This document shows, in pieces, positions 23,170 through 34,843 of a stretch of 64,000 nucleotides of DNA (position 1 is the first letter of the stretch; the number at the start of each line of letters is the position of its first letter). The notes under the pieces were generated by a model, which saw only the letters and a program-made list of their open reading frames with translations, ran no database searches and was not told the DNA's origin. The DNA lies in NCBI GenBank assembly GCA_021018815.1, contig JAITYX010000041.1, forward strand, positions 5,394,001 through 5,458,000. The letters are read 5' to 3'. The translations under genes were made by a program, and so were the position numbers. The DNA comes from Talinum fruticosum (lineage: Eukaryota; Streptophyta; Magnoliopsida; Caryophyllales; Talinaceae).

Positions 23170-23720
23170 ATTCTAAATTAGTGAATAAGGATGATTATAA
23201 GTTTGGAGCATTATATCCAACCATATCCAACTTTAAGTCTTCTCTTACTGTAATTGGACTTCTTGCTCGACTTCTCGAAAATCCATCATTGTCTATATTT
23301 TCATGCTTGATCCATCATAGATTAGTTGGAAGTCAAAAAGCAATCCACTATTTCCAAATCATTGAGACAGGCTGAATACAAAGCAATGGCTCATGCCCCT
23401 AGTGAATTTGGAGTGTCAAATCTCAAACTTGTGTCTCTCTATTGTGACAATCAAGTTGCTTTTCACATTGCTAAAATTCAATTTTTCATAAATGAACTAA
23501 ACACATTGAAATCGATTGTCATTTTATCGTGAGAAAGTAACTCGAAGGCTTGCTACAACTTACATATCCCCCTCCCCCTAAACACACAATGTCAACTAGT
23601 AGATATTTTTACCAAAATCCTTCCATCTCCGAACATGGTTGTTATTCAATCTGGGACTGCTTTCTTCATCCCATTCATTAGCTTGCAATGAGGGTGTTGA
23701 ATTAAAAACATTATTGGTCA
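23170..23720 (+). pseudogene. Ty1-copia RNase H tail and LTR junction
   Basis: The sequence encodes a decayed copia RNase H C-terminus: KSKKQSTISKS, AEYKAMAHAPSEF, LVSLYCDNQVAFHIAK (23431-23478), then shifted frames resembling the last strand and tail. A short tract leads to GAGGGTGTTGAATTAA near 23692, a possible LTR start. RNase H removes the RNA template during reverse transcription. The remainder of pol is absent. Confidence 0.75.
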
Positions 23721-25797
23721 AGATAGCTGTCACCACCACCCTAATTGCCTCAATTATGTTATCCGTTGTATAAGCCTCGTTTGTAAACTCGTTGGACAAC
23801 TCTGTCGGAATTTCCGTTGGAATTTGGCAAATCTCATCGGACTATTCGTAAAAAACCCATCGAAATTTGGCAAATCCCGTTGGAAAACCCTTCGATATTG
23901 TAACTTTGTTTTGAAGTGTAAGATTTTTATCATATAAGAATGAACATACTCTCTGAAAACACATACATTTGCTAAAACAGATTCATCATGTCAACCTAAA
24001 AATTTTACAACTCGAAATTTAAAACTGAGTTGATCCAAGAAATCGAAATAATTGAAGAATTATTTTTGTATTTTTCCTAGATTTTACTTGTCTTTTTTAG
24101 ACGAGTTCGTGAATTTTTAGGTCCCAATGATAAATCTTTAATCTATTTTGATAAACCTTCCATCATAAATGAAGAATCTAATATTTTTTATGGTGGACCT
24201 TTTTCCCTTATATGATGTATCTTTTCTCGGTTGTCAACGTAACACTTTACATACTTCTATATGGTATATTTCTCCAGTTGTCCTTGTCTCTCTTCCCTTT
24301 TCTTCTCTGTCAAAGTTTCTCCATTTTTTGGCCTTAAGATTCATCAAAGGCATGGCTTGTCGATAGGTAGCCCCTATTTTTCTTGGTGGTAAGGCTTTGT
24401 TTCATAACTTTATCCTAGTTATTTTGTGTTGTAATACCGAAATCCGCTTTATTGTTATTTTTCTCAGTGACATGCAAAATTGTAATTGTACTTGTTCAAA
24501 CCTGGTAAAAAATGATCCGATCTGAATCTGCCCGAAAATTTTGAGTTTACAACATGTTTTCTCGACCCGAACCCTAAAAAAACGAACCCAAAAACCCGCA
24601 AATTAGTGGGTCAAATCCAACCTAAACTTGTTCGACCCGTTGAGTCAAGGCAATAAAACAATTTTAACTTTGTACCTTGTTGATTAAATGTTTTATTCCT
24701 ATTACATGATTTTCCTTTCACTTTATCACACTTTTACTAATGGTTATTTATTATTATATCACATCATTTGAAGACACGTTGGAGAGCTATCGCAATAGTT
24801 TACAAACAAACACTAATACTATTTCTTTTGTCAATTTATTTCTCATAAAAAAAATATATACAAAAACTATACACGGTAAAATTTCAAAAAAAATATGAAT
24901 GGATTCAAATGGCTTGATATAATAAGAATATTAAAAATGAACAAGTTATATTGTTACATTTTTGGTGAATTGAATATGCCTAGAAACATATTAAATAATA
25001 TACTTTTTTTTATAAAAAATCATATTATTATAATAATAATTAATTTTGATGTTGCAATTAAAAATAAAATAATTATTTTATTTTAATGTAAATCTATAAT
25101 TCTTATTTATTTGAAATTGTTCTAGTCGTGCTTGAATCATAGCGCCTAGGATGGACACTGGGTCGGGTTAAGAAAAAGTCGAAATTTTTCTAATAAATAA
25201 AATGGGTCGGTTCACCTACCAAGTTGACTCTTTCTCAATATATTTTAAAATGAAGTAAATATGCATAAAAACCTCCTTATAAAATTAATCTTTATTACTA
25301 TTGATAATAAATTTAACTAACTCGTAATATATGAATTAGTGTAATAAAAGAGTAGAAATAAACATTAGAACCTTAAATGAATCATTAATAGAATAACTCA
25401 TTATTATCCAGACCTATTATTGGCCCAACCTTTCATTGGTCTTATTTAAACGGATGAAGCAGTCAAATCGTTCAAATTAATGTAGTCCTCGCGCAAATAC
25501 CATAATAAAAGTTTTGAATTTTTTAAATATCATTTTTATAAAATGCAAATATTATACTTTTCTTAGAACTATGGAAAATTTTTAAAAAACATAAATCAAA
25601 TTTTTATAATGTATAAAAGAAAAATAACCGATAAAAATGTCATCTCAACTCGTAGGGTCGATACTGAATCTGTATAAGCCGATATATGACCATCCATATT
25701 TTACCCGAATCGGAAATACACATGACCCGTATTTTACCCTAACCCGTATACATGCAACCTGCATTTGACCCGCTCGCGAAAATTAACAAGTCTAGTA
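23721..25797. other. Unassigned AT-rich DNA with short repeats
   Basis: Near 23800-23900 the motif GTTGGAATTTGGCAAAT occurs more than once in variants, suggesting an old transposon end. At 24545-24650 and 25655-25780 there are clusters of GACCCG/ACCCGAA words typical of the ends of old plant DNA transposons, about 1.1 kb apart and in the same orientation. I could not define an element. No gene is supported. Confidence 0.35.
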
Positions 25798-27367
25798 TGA
25801 AGACTCGGACATCTGCTCAATACTTTTCCGAGTTATGCAAAAGGAATCGAGTATAACGATATCATACATATAGAGTTTTGATTCCAAGGCATTCTCGTGT
25901 GTCTTAGAAACTCCTTTGAGTAAAATAGTATTTTCTCTAAGTGATTCGGTCTTCACTTATCTCATTTATCACTTTTCGATAGCGACTCGAAAAGCTGGTT
26001 CTTTATTATGAGTCCATCCTCACTCGGATTAATCGCATGTTGAATATACCGAGTATTCCATTGTTTCTTACTCGGAATCGACTTGTGGTTATCTGTTCTA
26101 GTGTTTGCATAGTCGACATTCGTAGTTCATTTCATACTTAGTCTATATCAAGTTAATCCTCTCGATATTCCTTATCGCACTTGATTCTTCGCTTAGACTA
26201 AGTCGGATGGAATTCCGAGTATCATGGATATTAGACTCGGAAAATTCCATTTCTTTTCGACTCGGATAATCTGTTGGTTAATTATCATATTTTATTATCT
26301 CGTGTCTAACTTTGGACCAAAGTATTTTATACTTTGAGAACCAGAATTGATTTACTTTTGTAGGTTATTCATTCGAGGATACACCTTTTTCAAACTACAA
26401 AAGTAGCTGGCTTCGAACGTCAAATCACCAGCGGATATGGCTTTTCACCTTCCCTCGCTTTAGTCCTAGAAGATTGTGTCGAAGCATGCTGCTTCCATAT
26501 CCGGAAAAGCTGGAACGCCAAGCTTAACGGTGGTTTCCACCTCATCTTTCAAGACACAATCGATGGTTTTGGGACTTCCAAGAGAGTTAAACCGTTGTCC
26601 AACGTCCACATTTCAACGGATACTTTCCGAGTGAATCGAAAGCTCTTATCAACGGTCACGAGAGGACTCTCGGTCAGCGAGATGAAGATAACGGCTACTC
26701 TGCTCGGTCATCTATAAATAGAAGCCACTCCACAAGACTTGAAGATTGCTGAATCTATTGTTAATACACATACTTGAGAAAAGTCGTTGTATTTACTTTC
26801 AATCTTCTACTTACAACTCCTTTACGTAACTCATTACTTTACGAGTTGTAAGGTCTTGTACTTAGTTACAAACTCTTCCTACATTCTTTGTAAGGTCCCT
26901 TGACTAAGTTGTAAAGGTTAACTCAACTTAGTTATCCCTAGCTGTAAGGGTTATCTCAGCTAGGAAGTACTAGATCGGATAAGGTAACTTTTGAGTCTAG
27001 GAAAACTTGTATAGAGTTGTCCAAGGAGCAACTCGGGTTCGATCGGTTCACGGTATTTTGTGGACTCAAAATAGTGGATTTGACTTCGTGTCCGGATTGA
27101 CACGGGCCGTGGTTTTCTGCCCCAGGAGGGTTTCCAAGTAAAATCTAAAGTGTTATCCTTCCGAGTTCATTCTAGACTCGGATCGCTTTCATCGCTCTTG
27201 TTTCTTCGATTCATTACTTTACGAGTCCAAACTTTTCCGACCTCGCTTTTAGACTCGAAAGCTGTCTTTGTCTCTTTTCGAGAAAAAGAGTCTGTTTCGA
27301 GAAGAATTTTCTATCACCCTATTCACCCCCTCTAGGGTGACTCAAACTCTCTCCGAGCAAACCTTCA
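25798..27367 (+). mobile_element. Solo LTR, Ty1-copia (SIRE-like family), complete with TSD
   Basis: It begins TGAAGACTCGGAC and ends CCGAGCAAACCTTCA. The flanks are a perfect 5-bp duplication, TAGTA at 25793-25797 and 27368-27372. It is 1570 bp. It carries the family TATA box (TATAAATA, 26713-26720) followed by GAAGCCACTCCACAAGACTT, and the block GTGGTTTTCTGCCCCAGGAGG near 27109 close to the 3' end. No internal sequence adjoins it, so it is the product of LTR-LTR recombination. Confidence 0.92.
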
Positions 27368-27372
27368 TAGTA

Positions 27373-28364
27373 CTTCAACGTTTTTCAATGGTATGAGACA
27401 TACTGAATATGTGTAATTAAAAATTGAATTTTTTCAAGATAGGGTGGTATTAGGCTGCAATAGGCCGGTATCATCCTGTATTGGCAAGTACAAATTAGTG
27501 TTAACCCAAGAAGAACAGACCATCGGTCCTTGGATTTTGTTCCGATTCCATTAATTATATGAAAAGTATTATCTTTCCTTTTTTTAAAAGATTTCACCTT
27601 GAACTCTAAATAACTGATTGTGACTACAAGATCTTTTATGATTTTCTTATGGGTTTTCTATATATATTAAGTTGTTTTATCCAATTAAATATGGGGCATG
27701 ACATAGCTAATATGTGCCTCTCGGCACTTTTCAAGGTTAATCTTTTCTATTCCAAGTACTTAAATTGAGAGAGTTTCAAAGTTTTTTTCTTTTTACTTTA
27801 ATTTTACAGAACTCATCGTTTTGGAGATTGTATTTTGTACTCACTCATTATATTGTTGTTGCCTGTAATTTTTGTCATATTTGAGTTTTCCACGTAAAAC
27901 TTGTGTGTCCATCACCTATTAATTTATCAAATCAAATTAGCTATTTCGCTTTTGCTGCATACTGAATCTGATCCTAACAGGTCTAGTACTTGAAGGTAGA
28001 TCGGCGGGATGGGGTGTTCATTACTATAGTGAAATGTCTTTCAAACCTTATATTTCGAAAAGATTCAGATTTTCCAACACTGGCCGAACATACTGGATCT
28101 CTATCAGTAAGTTTGCAGCAAAATGAGATCCTATTTTACAGATCCTGTATCGATCTCTGCTAGTTCAACTCGAACTGAAACAGCAAAAGGGAAATGATTT
28201 ATTCTTATAATAGCATAAGCATCGCGCCAAGTATAGTTTATACAACACAAACTAAGCACGAAATTGTCACGGAAACAAGATTAAGCGAGAATTATCAAAA
28301 GCAACACCAAATGGACTTCAAATTACGAAATCTGAGATATTTAAATCGATCGTGTCATCCTCAT
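27373..28364. other. Downstream flank of malate synthase
   Basis: No gene is seen. The part nearest 28364 (about 28000-28360) should hold the 3' untranslated region of malate synthase, which is transcribed leftwards. I could not place a poly(A) site with confidence. Confidence 0.4.
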
Positions 28365-31300
28365 TCAAAGCCTAGGTGACCCCATGCTCTTTGGATAGTG
28401 AATGACTATATGGTTATAAGCTCCAAGAGTCAGAAAATCATCCAACTCATTTGCTGTGCATTGGCTAGTGAATATCTTGCAAGCCTCCTTATACATACCA
28501 TTCTTAAACTTCTCAGTCCCTACCTCCTTCTCGATCCTCTCCATCTCCTCCTCCACGGTTCTGCCAAAAGCTCGGGGTGACCCTGACCCCTAGCCCATCC
28601 CCATTTAGCTCGACCCGGTACTTGAGCCACTGCCAGTTCTGGACCCTGCTGATCTCAGCGGTGGCTGCATCTTCCATGAGGTTGTAAAGGGGGACTGACC
28701 CAGTGCCCGTGAGCCAGGCGGCCAAGTACTGGATTCCAACCCGGGTGTTGAGCCTGAGCCCCTCAATGGTTCGGACCCCCGAGGGAGCTGCAGAAGGTCA
28801 TCCTCCGTGATGGCGGATGCTTCAGGTCGGGTTATAGCTTTGATTAAGTTAGGGTTGCCCCCATGTTTGCATTGAAGACTTCTAAGATTGGTGGGATTAG
28901 GCCCGGGTGAGCTGCCCAAGTCCCATCATGCCCTGCTTTTACTTCTCTGAGCTTGTCTTTCCTCACTAGCTCTAATGCCATTTCGTTTGCCTTTGGATTG
29001 TCCCTGATTGGAATCTGAGCTGCCTGCTCATGCCGATGATAATGATGAAGGTTTCAAATATAATTTAGCTGGGATGATTCAAAGAAGTATATGAAATTGT
29101 ATAGACAACAGAATCAGAACTACTTTGGAGCACATAACAAGAAAGGCGAACAATAGATTTTCTTAGACCTCCAAGATCAAACTTACAGGGATTGTCAAAC
29201 TTCGAACTAGACCCAACTTATTCTCAAATAAAGTTACCTAATTCTCATTTAAACCCAAATTGATTCAACCCAAGCTCAGTGACCCAAAAGTAATTGACAA
29301 CATTGGTTGTAGTTCTTGACAACATGAGAATTCTAACATGACCTAAATGATCCTGAGCAAAACTCATATCTTCAAGAGATCTATTCTAACATGATCCAAA
29401 TGAGCTCGACCTAAATGCAATCGCCTCACAATTGTTTGACTAATATTGATTGTATTTTCTTATTAGGTAAAACAACATTCAGGCAAAAATGATCAGAATG
29501 CAAATAACCTGACTCATAAACCAACTCCACCTACCCATTCTTACACCACCTAAGAATTAAGATTAGCTCTGTCCTAAACACAAACCGGATGACAAGCTTG
29601 AAAGCTCTAACTTTTCCGATAACATCATGTGTAAGGTTTTCCTTATGGTGACGATGATTCTTCAACTACTTTATACTTAAAAACGTTAAGAAACGAGTAA
29701 CATACCATGCCTCCCATAGCATGAACACCACGCCTATGGCAAGTGTAGATGAGAAGATCAGAGTAACTCTTCATGAAGTGTTGAGTCATGCCGACCAGAA
29801 CCCGGTCAGGTAAGAGGCGGTCGGGATGGGCCTGGAAGGTCTTCACATAGCTGAAAATGTAATCCCACCTCCCACAGTTAAGCCCAACAGAGTGATCTCT
29901 TAGCTCGTACAGGATCTCATTCATTTGGAACACTGCAGGAAGTGTCTCTATCAGAACGGTGGCCCTTATGCTTCCTCTCTCTATCCCTGCCATATTCTCT
30001 GCCCTCTCAAATACACTATTCCATATCCTTGCTTCCCTGAAATATCCAAAAGTGCAAATGAATCATGATCTACCTATTTGAAACATGTAAAGTTAAGTAA
30101 AATGGCCAGTGTTCCTCAAAATAATACGCACACATTTATACGGTAGAACATAAATCACAAATTTTTATAATAACATTATAATCCGTTACTTTTACTCAGG
30201 TACGAGTATTGATGTGGATGTGTTCAGGTGCTAGAGGTATCTGTTTTGAGGAAAATTTAGCAAGTGTTTGTCTAATTTGAACTAATCCAAATGTCAAACC
30301 CATGTTGGGATGTTATGTGTTGAAAAGGATACATCGGAGTAACATAGAGTTTGAGTAACATAGATTACATCAATTAACTAAGCATTTTATACTCGAGTTT
30401 GAAAACAATCAATACATAAACTAACAGTGTATTTCTGTTGCAGTCACATGTAGTCTGTCTCCTTACGTATCTAGATAACTGGTTTTTTACTTTCTCTTCA
30501 TAGTCTCCTTATGTTTAACGTATTTTCTATTGCCAATAAGATTATAGTAGAAACATGAACATGTTATGAAATTACAACTTGCCTGGAGTGCTCCATCTTA
30601 GGGAGATAGAAGAAGGGGCCAAAACCGGCACCCTGGGTCTGGCGGAACTTGGCATAGTTGTGGTAGAAGTAAAGGCCAAAATCAACAAGGCAACCAACGG
30701 CAGGTTCACCATCAATGAGGATGTGGCCTTCAGGGAGATGCCAGCCTCGAGGGCGGACAAAGAGCTTGGCAATTTGGTCATTGAGTTTGTACATCCTGTT
30801 CCTGGCCTTGTCATGGAAGCTGATTGTTCCATTCACTGCATCTCTTAAGTTCACTTGTCCTCTTATCAGATTCTCCCAGCTTGGAGACAGGGCATCTTCA
30901 AAATCGGCCTGTTAGTACTAATCATCATCAGTTCTGACCAATTTATTAGCACATAGTAGACATTCCATCAAGCAGAGAGTATGCCACATAAGAATAAGAG
31001 TATGCCACATAAGAATAAAGGTAACCGAACTTACTAGTCGAAAGGCTACAACCTTAGTCTCATGGGTTCTAGTCTAGTCCCATGACGCGCAAATTCTCCA
31101 TGCTCAGGGAAATTTGTGAGATGTATACAGGAGTATGGTTTGTGTTTCCCCTCCCCTCCGACCAGTTAACAACCCATTGAATTTATCCTATACAGGAGGT
31201 CTAATGGGTGTGTAATTACCTTACAAAATTAAATAAAAAAAAAAAGAGGGGAAAAATATTGCTCTCAATTGACAGTATAATCATCCTCTTGCCATCTTTA

Positions 31301-32586
31301 TTCAAGTCATCCACTCCTAATCTCTCCTCCCCCTCTTCTCCAGAATTTATATCTTGGAAGGGAGGCTTGGGGGAGTTTGGAAGGGGAGGGAAGTTAGGGA
31401 GATTTGGGAGTTATATATATATATATATATTTGTGACCCGTGTTCATATACAGTGGATCCGGAATCACCTTATAATTTTTACCCATTTTGTTAACAACAG
31501 TTTCTTTCTTCAAATTTGGCATGGTCCGTGAACTAGCAAGTACTTAACTACTGTGAGTTGAGCTAAGGTCGATTGACTTGACCATTAGATAAGCCAAGCG
31601 GATTCAAGTAAAGTCAGACTAACTGAGGATGTAACTAGCTCTATGAGGTCAGCCAAGCTGCGTTCCAGTATAATTGCATTAAGCTGGTCAATAAATTGAG
31701 ATGCTCGTATTTCGCCAAGTTTATAAAAAATAAACCATCTGACGTAGAATATCTTATACGTCTCGACGGATGGTTCGACAAATAAAAAAATAGGAGGTAA
31801 TTTTACGAGCCTAATCTCTCTCTCCTGAAAGTATTATTTTTAAAAATTAGTCATTTTATTACTAAACTATCCCTAAAGGGGCTAACTATACTAAAACGCC
31901 TATTTAATTTACAAATTAGAGAAAATCTGATAAGAAAAAGTGTACCTCTACAGCTCTACTTCCATAAATTAACGACAGCTCGCTCTAATAAAGTTAGAGG
32001 TTAACAGACAAAGTTTTTAAAAAATAGCCTCTAAGTTTTCCTAACCGCAACTTTAACAAGTCCCACATAATAAGCACCAAAACAGAGTTAGTTTACACCA
32101 TATAAAAAGACACATGCATAGCTCCTTGAACTAGTATTTCTAAGACATATACCAGGAACATACCATGAAGACCTTAGCCCCGGAGTTAAGAGCATTGATG
32201 ACCATCTTCCTCTCAGTCGGTCCCGTGATTTCCACCCTCCGATCCGCCACGGCAGGCGGTGGAGCGGCACACACCCAATCCCCTTCCCTAATATACCTAG
32301 TGGTAGGATCGAACCCGGGAAGGGCCCCAGCATTGTACCTAGCCTTAGCTTCCCTCCTACACTCCATAGCATACTTGACATGGTTCCTAAACTCCCTTTG
32401 CAAACCAGCCACAAATTGCAAGGCATCCTTGGTAAGAATCTTGGCAAACTCCTCGTCATACCGACCCCTCACGTCGACGCCCTCCGGCACATTATACCCC
32501 ATCGGTGCCGGTTTTCCAGCCCCCGGATAATATCCAGTTCCCATATCCATCATTTTCTTGTAACTCGTTACGCCTTGACAAGGCAA
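28365..32586 (-). CDS. MLS: Malate synthase, glyoxysomal (four exons; last exon frame-disrupted in this sequence)
   Basis: Malate synthase condenses glyoxylate with acetyl-CoA to malate in the glyoxylate cycle inside glyoxysomes. Exons: 32586-32164, 30908-30583, 30036-29706 and 29023-28365. Joined, about 580 residues, slightly longer than the usual 555-567 because of the N-terminus, so the methionines 12-13 codons in could be the true start. Visible: [14 protein letters not shown] (exon 1), [13 protein letters not shown] and [11 protein letters not shown] (exon 2), [30 protein letters not shown] and [12 protein letters not shown] (exon 3), [15 protein letters not shown] and [13 protein letters not shown] (exon 4). 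By family knowledge these carry the substrate arginine, the metal-binding Glu and Asp and the catalytic Asp. The C-terminus is PRL, a plant PTS1 signal. Intron 2 is GC-AG. Exon 4 needs four single-base insertions to stay in frame (28858-28862, 28776-28780, 28574-28577, 28566-28569), so it is either a damaged allele or carries base-calling errors. Confidence 0.95.
30976..31017. repeat. 21-bp exact tandem duplication in malate synthase intron 1
   Basis: Two identical 21-bp units starting AGAGTATGCCACATAAG sit at 30976-30996 and 30997-31017, just left of a possible SINE and about 70 bp from the exon 2 acceptor. Confidence 0.9.
31020..31245 (+). mobile_element. Possible tRNA-derived SINE in malate synthase intron 1
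   Basis: A stretch of about 210 bp contains a tRNA B-box-like GGGTTCTAGTC (31066-31076) and, about 30 bp before it, a weak A-box-like ACTAGTCGAAAGG. It ends in AAATTAAATAAAAAAAAAAA (31227-31246). The layout fits a plus-strand SINE inserted antisense to the gene. No target duplication was confirmed and the A box is poor. It could instead be ordinary intron sequence. Confidence 0.3.
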
Positions 32587-32635
32587 TAATAGCGTGCTTA
32601 TTTAGGTGAGAATGGCTGTGTTAAAAAGGCAGCAC

Positions 32636-32684
32636 AGGATATATATGTGATAACGGTGGGTAGTAATATTAATAGTATATATGG
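32636..32684 (-). promoter_or_regulatory. Candidate TATA region of malate synthase
   Basis: The minus strand carries two TATA-like stretches, CACATATATATCC (about 32637-32649) and CCCATATATACTATT (about 32669-32683), 50-100 bp upstream of the start codon at 32586. Either spacing fits a short leader. I cannot choose between them. Confidence 0.35.
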
Positions 32685-34843
32685 GGATAGTGGATAGAGA
32701 CGAAGGATGTTATCATGTGGTACGGTGGTGGCGTTTGATGAAGGTGGGAGTGGCGTTTTGTGCGTAGGATTAGTTGGTGATTGACGTGGTTGGGATAGAT
32801 GTTTGTATTGATAAAATGATAATAATAGCACAAGTTATGGGGAGTGTGGAAGTTTGTGCCTACTGATAATTTGCCTTGGGAAGTGGAATTTTTTGATGGC
32901 TAACTTAACTCGACACTTGGGAGATGAGTGTGGTGTGGCTCCAGACATGGCCACTCGGTATTGATATGGTCTTCCTCTCGGTGTTCACGGTTGTGCTTTT
33001 CTTGGAATCAAAGGGTCCGTTTGGGTTTGGCTATTGTATTTTGGAGAATTTTAAGTTTTAAATTCAAATCAAATGGGGGTTGTTTTAATGGGAACATATG
33101 TAAATTACAGGCATCAAAAGGGGTACGTGAGGAGAGAGGGCGTAACTTACATGTATCAAAAATATATAGGATTGTTATTAAAAATTTAAATTTATATTTT
33201 ATTTATGTCGATAATTATATACCGTTTGTATTATCTTTGTTAATAATACTCATCTTTTATATCTGAAAGCTTGGCTTTGTTTATTACAGTATATTATATA
33301 TCTCTTTCATAGCTTTTGTAAACTCATCTACATTTTTCTTTTCTTTTTTTAAACTTATTATTATGAGAACTTATACCTTAAGTCTTTTTAGTTGTTTAGA
33401 GTAATAAGATTCTAGGCTAAAGTTAAAAAAAATAAGGCCTGAATAGGTAGGAAGAACAATAACTTCATGAAAATAAGTTCTCTGAATACGATTTTTTAAA
33501 ATCTTTTTCAATATCATTTTGTAAACTCAAATATTAAAAGAGAAACAACCCCCAACCTCAAGCGTGAGGTTTTTATTTTTAGGGGCCGGGGGCCGCTGGC
33601 GGAGGAGGATTGGGTGCGGACCAGAAGCGTGGTGGAGAGAGTGCTGGAGTGAAGCGAGCAGCAAGTGTAAACAAATTATTCTTTTTCATTTTTCAAAATG
33701 GAAATCAATTTCTCCACGGGATTTAAAATAATTTTACAAATGGATTTTACAAGAAAATATTCTTTCCTGTCAAATGCACCCTATATTATACAGATGAATT
33801 CACCTATTACTTACGTTGGGAGACACTGAACTCCATCCATTATCCACGGCCCTGTAAAAACATTACATGGTCAGCTAAAAGGTTTCCCCACCCTCTTCTA
33901 TACGGAAAATACAGAGATACATATTCATACAGGGTTATGATGATTGAAGGCCCTTCTCCTCACATTTTTTCGCCTGGGTACAACAAAATTATCCTCTTCA
34001 GGATGGCCGTTTCCTGCTGGTTGTGCAGCATTAACTTGCAAATCCAAGAAAAAGCCACTGCAGAACAACCAGTTAAGCTTAGATCGTGTGGATAGATCAC
34101 ATTTCCTGTATCTTACAGAGACTGTTTGCTGTTTTGGGGATGAACTATCACATTAACATGTTCAATAAAGTCATATTTCTCACACTACATTTCATCTTGG
34201 ATACGTGTATTGGATATTCAGTACTCTACAACATATCGGCAAAAGTGTATCCTAAAAGATGAAACTCAACCTAACAGAAGTGTTAACAGCACAGTGCCCC
34301 CAAATATTGGTTATGGTGGATCCTCCTTGTCACAACAGCACCCAATCAGACCTTAAGGCAAGGAAAGATGAGCTGCAAGGCCAGGGCAATTGGTGCCCCT
34401 CTCTTCTTCAAAAAGGAAGGGGGTGGGGGGGGCATTGCTATTTGCATGCTTACAGACCTCAAACAGCGATATTCAGTCCTTATCATAGGTCTGTGTCTCA
34501 TCCGCATAGAGCTTCCCGTTCAAATAATTGGTTTTTCCCAAGAGATTCAGTAAAGTCCCCAATTTTATTATTTGAAAACACCGTTTTATCTCTCAGAGAA
34601 TTGTCAATGACATTCAACTAAATATACATCTTAAGCCATTCAACATTGATTTCTATAATTATCTAAAATCAAATTCTGAACCACAGCTTTTCAGAGTTCA
34701 GTTACTAGAGACAGCCTTCAAACCAATTCAGTTGCACAAACACTTCATGCAACATAATGATAAGGAAGAGAACACATTACCATAGATCCTGTTCAAGACC
34801 GAATGGAGAGCAGAGGTGCAGTCCAATAGTATAATCACCTTCT
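32685..34843. other. Intergenic region between malate synthase promoter and DUF3537 3' end
   Basis: The left part (to about 33.0 kb) should hold malate synthase upstream control sequence. A stretch starting GGGTCCGTTTGG (33013) and ending CAAATGCACCC (33781) looks like a MITE but lacks a matching target duplication. About 33.9-34.84 kb lies downstream of the DUF3537 stop and probably includes its 3' untranslated region. No other gene is seen. Confidence 0.45.

Noticed and set aside
33013..33781. A third MITE candidate starting GGGTCCGTTTGG and ending CAAATGCACCC.
   Set aside because: The ends match only loosely and the 3-bp flanks (AAA and TAT) differ, so the boundaries are not supported.
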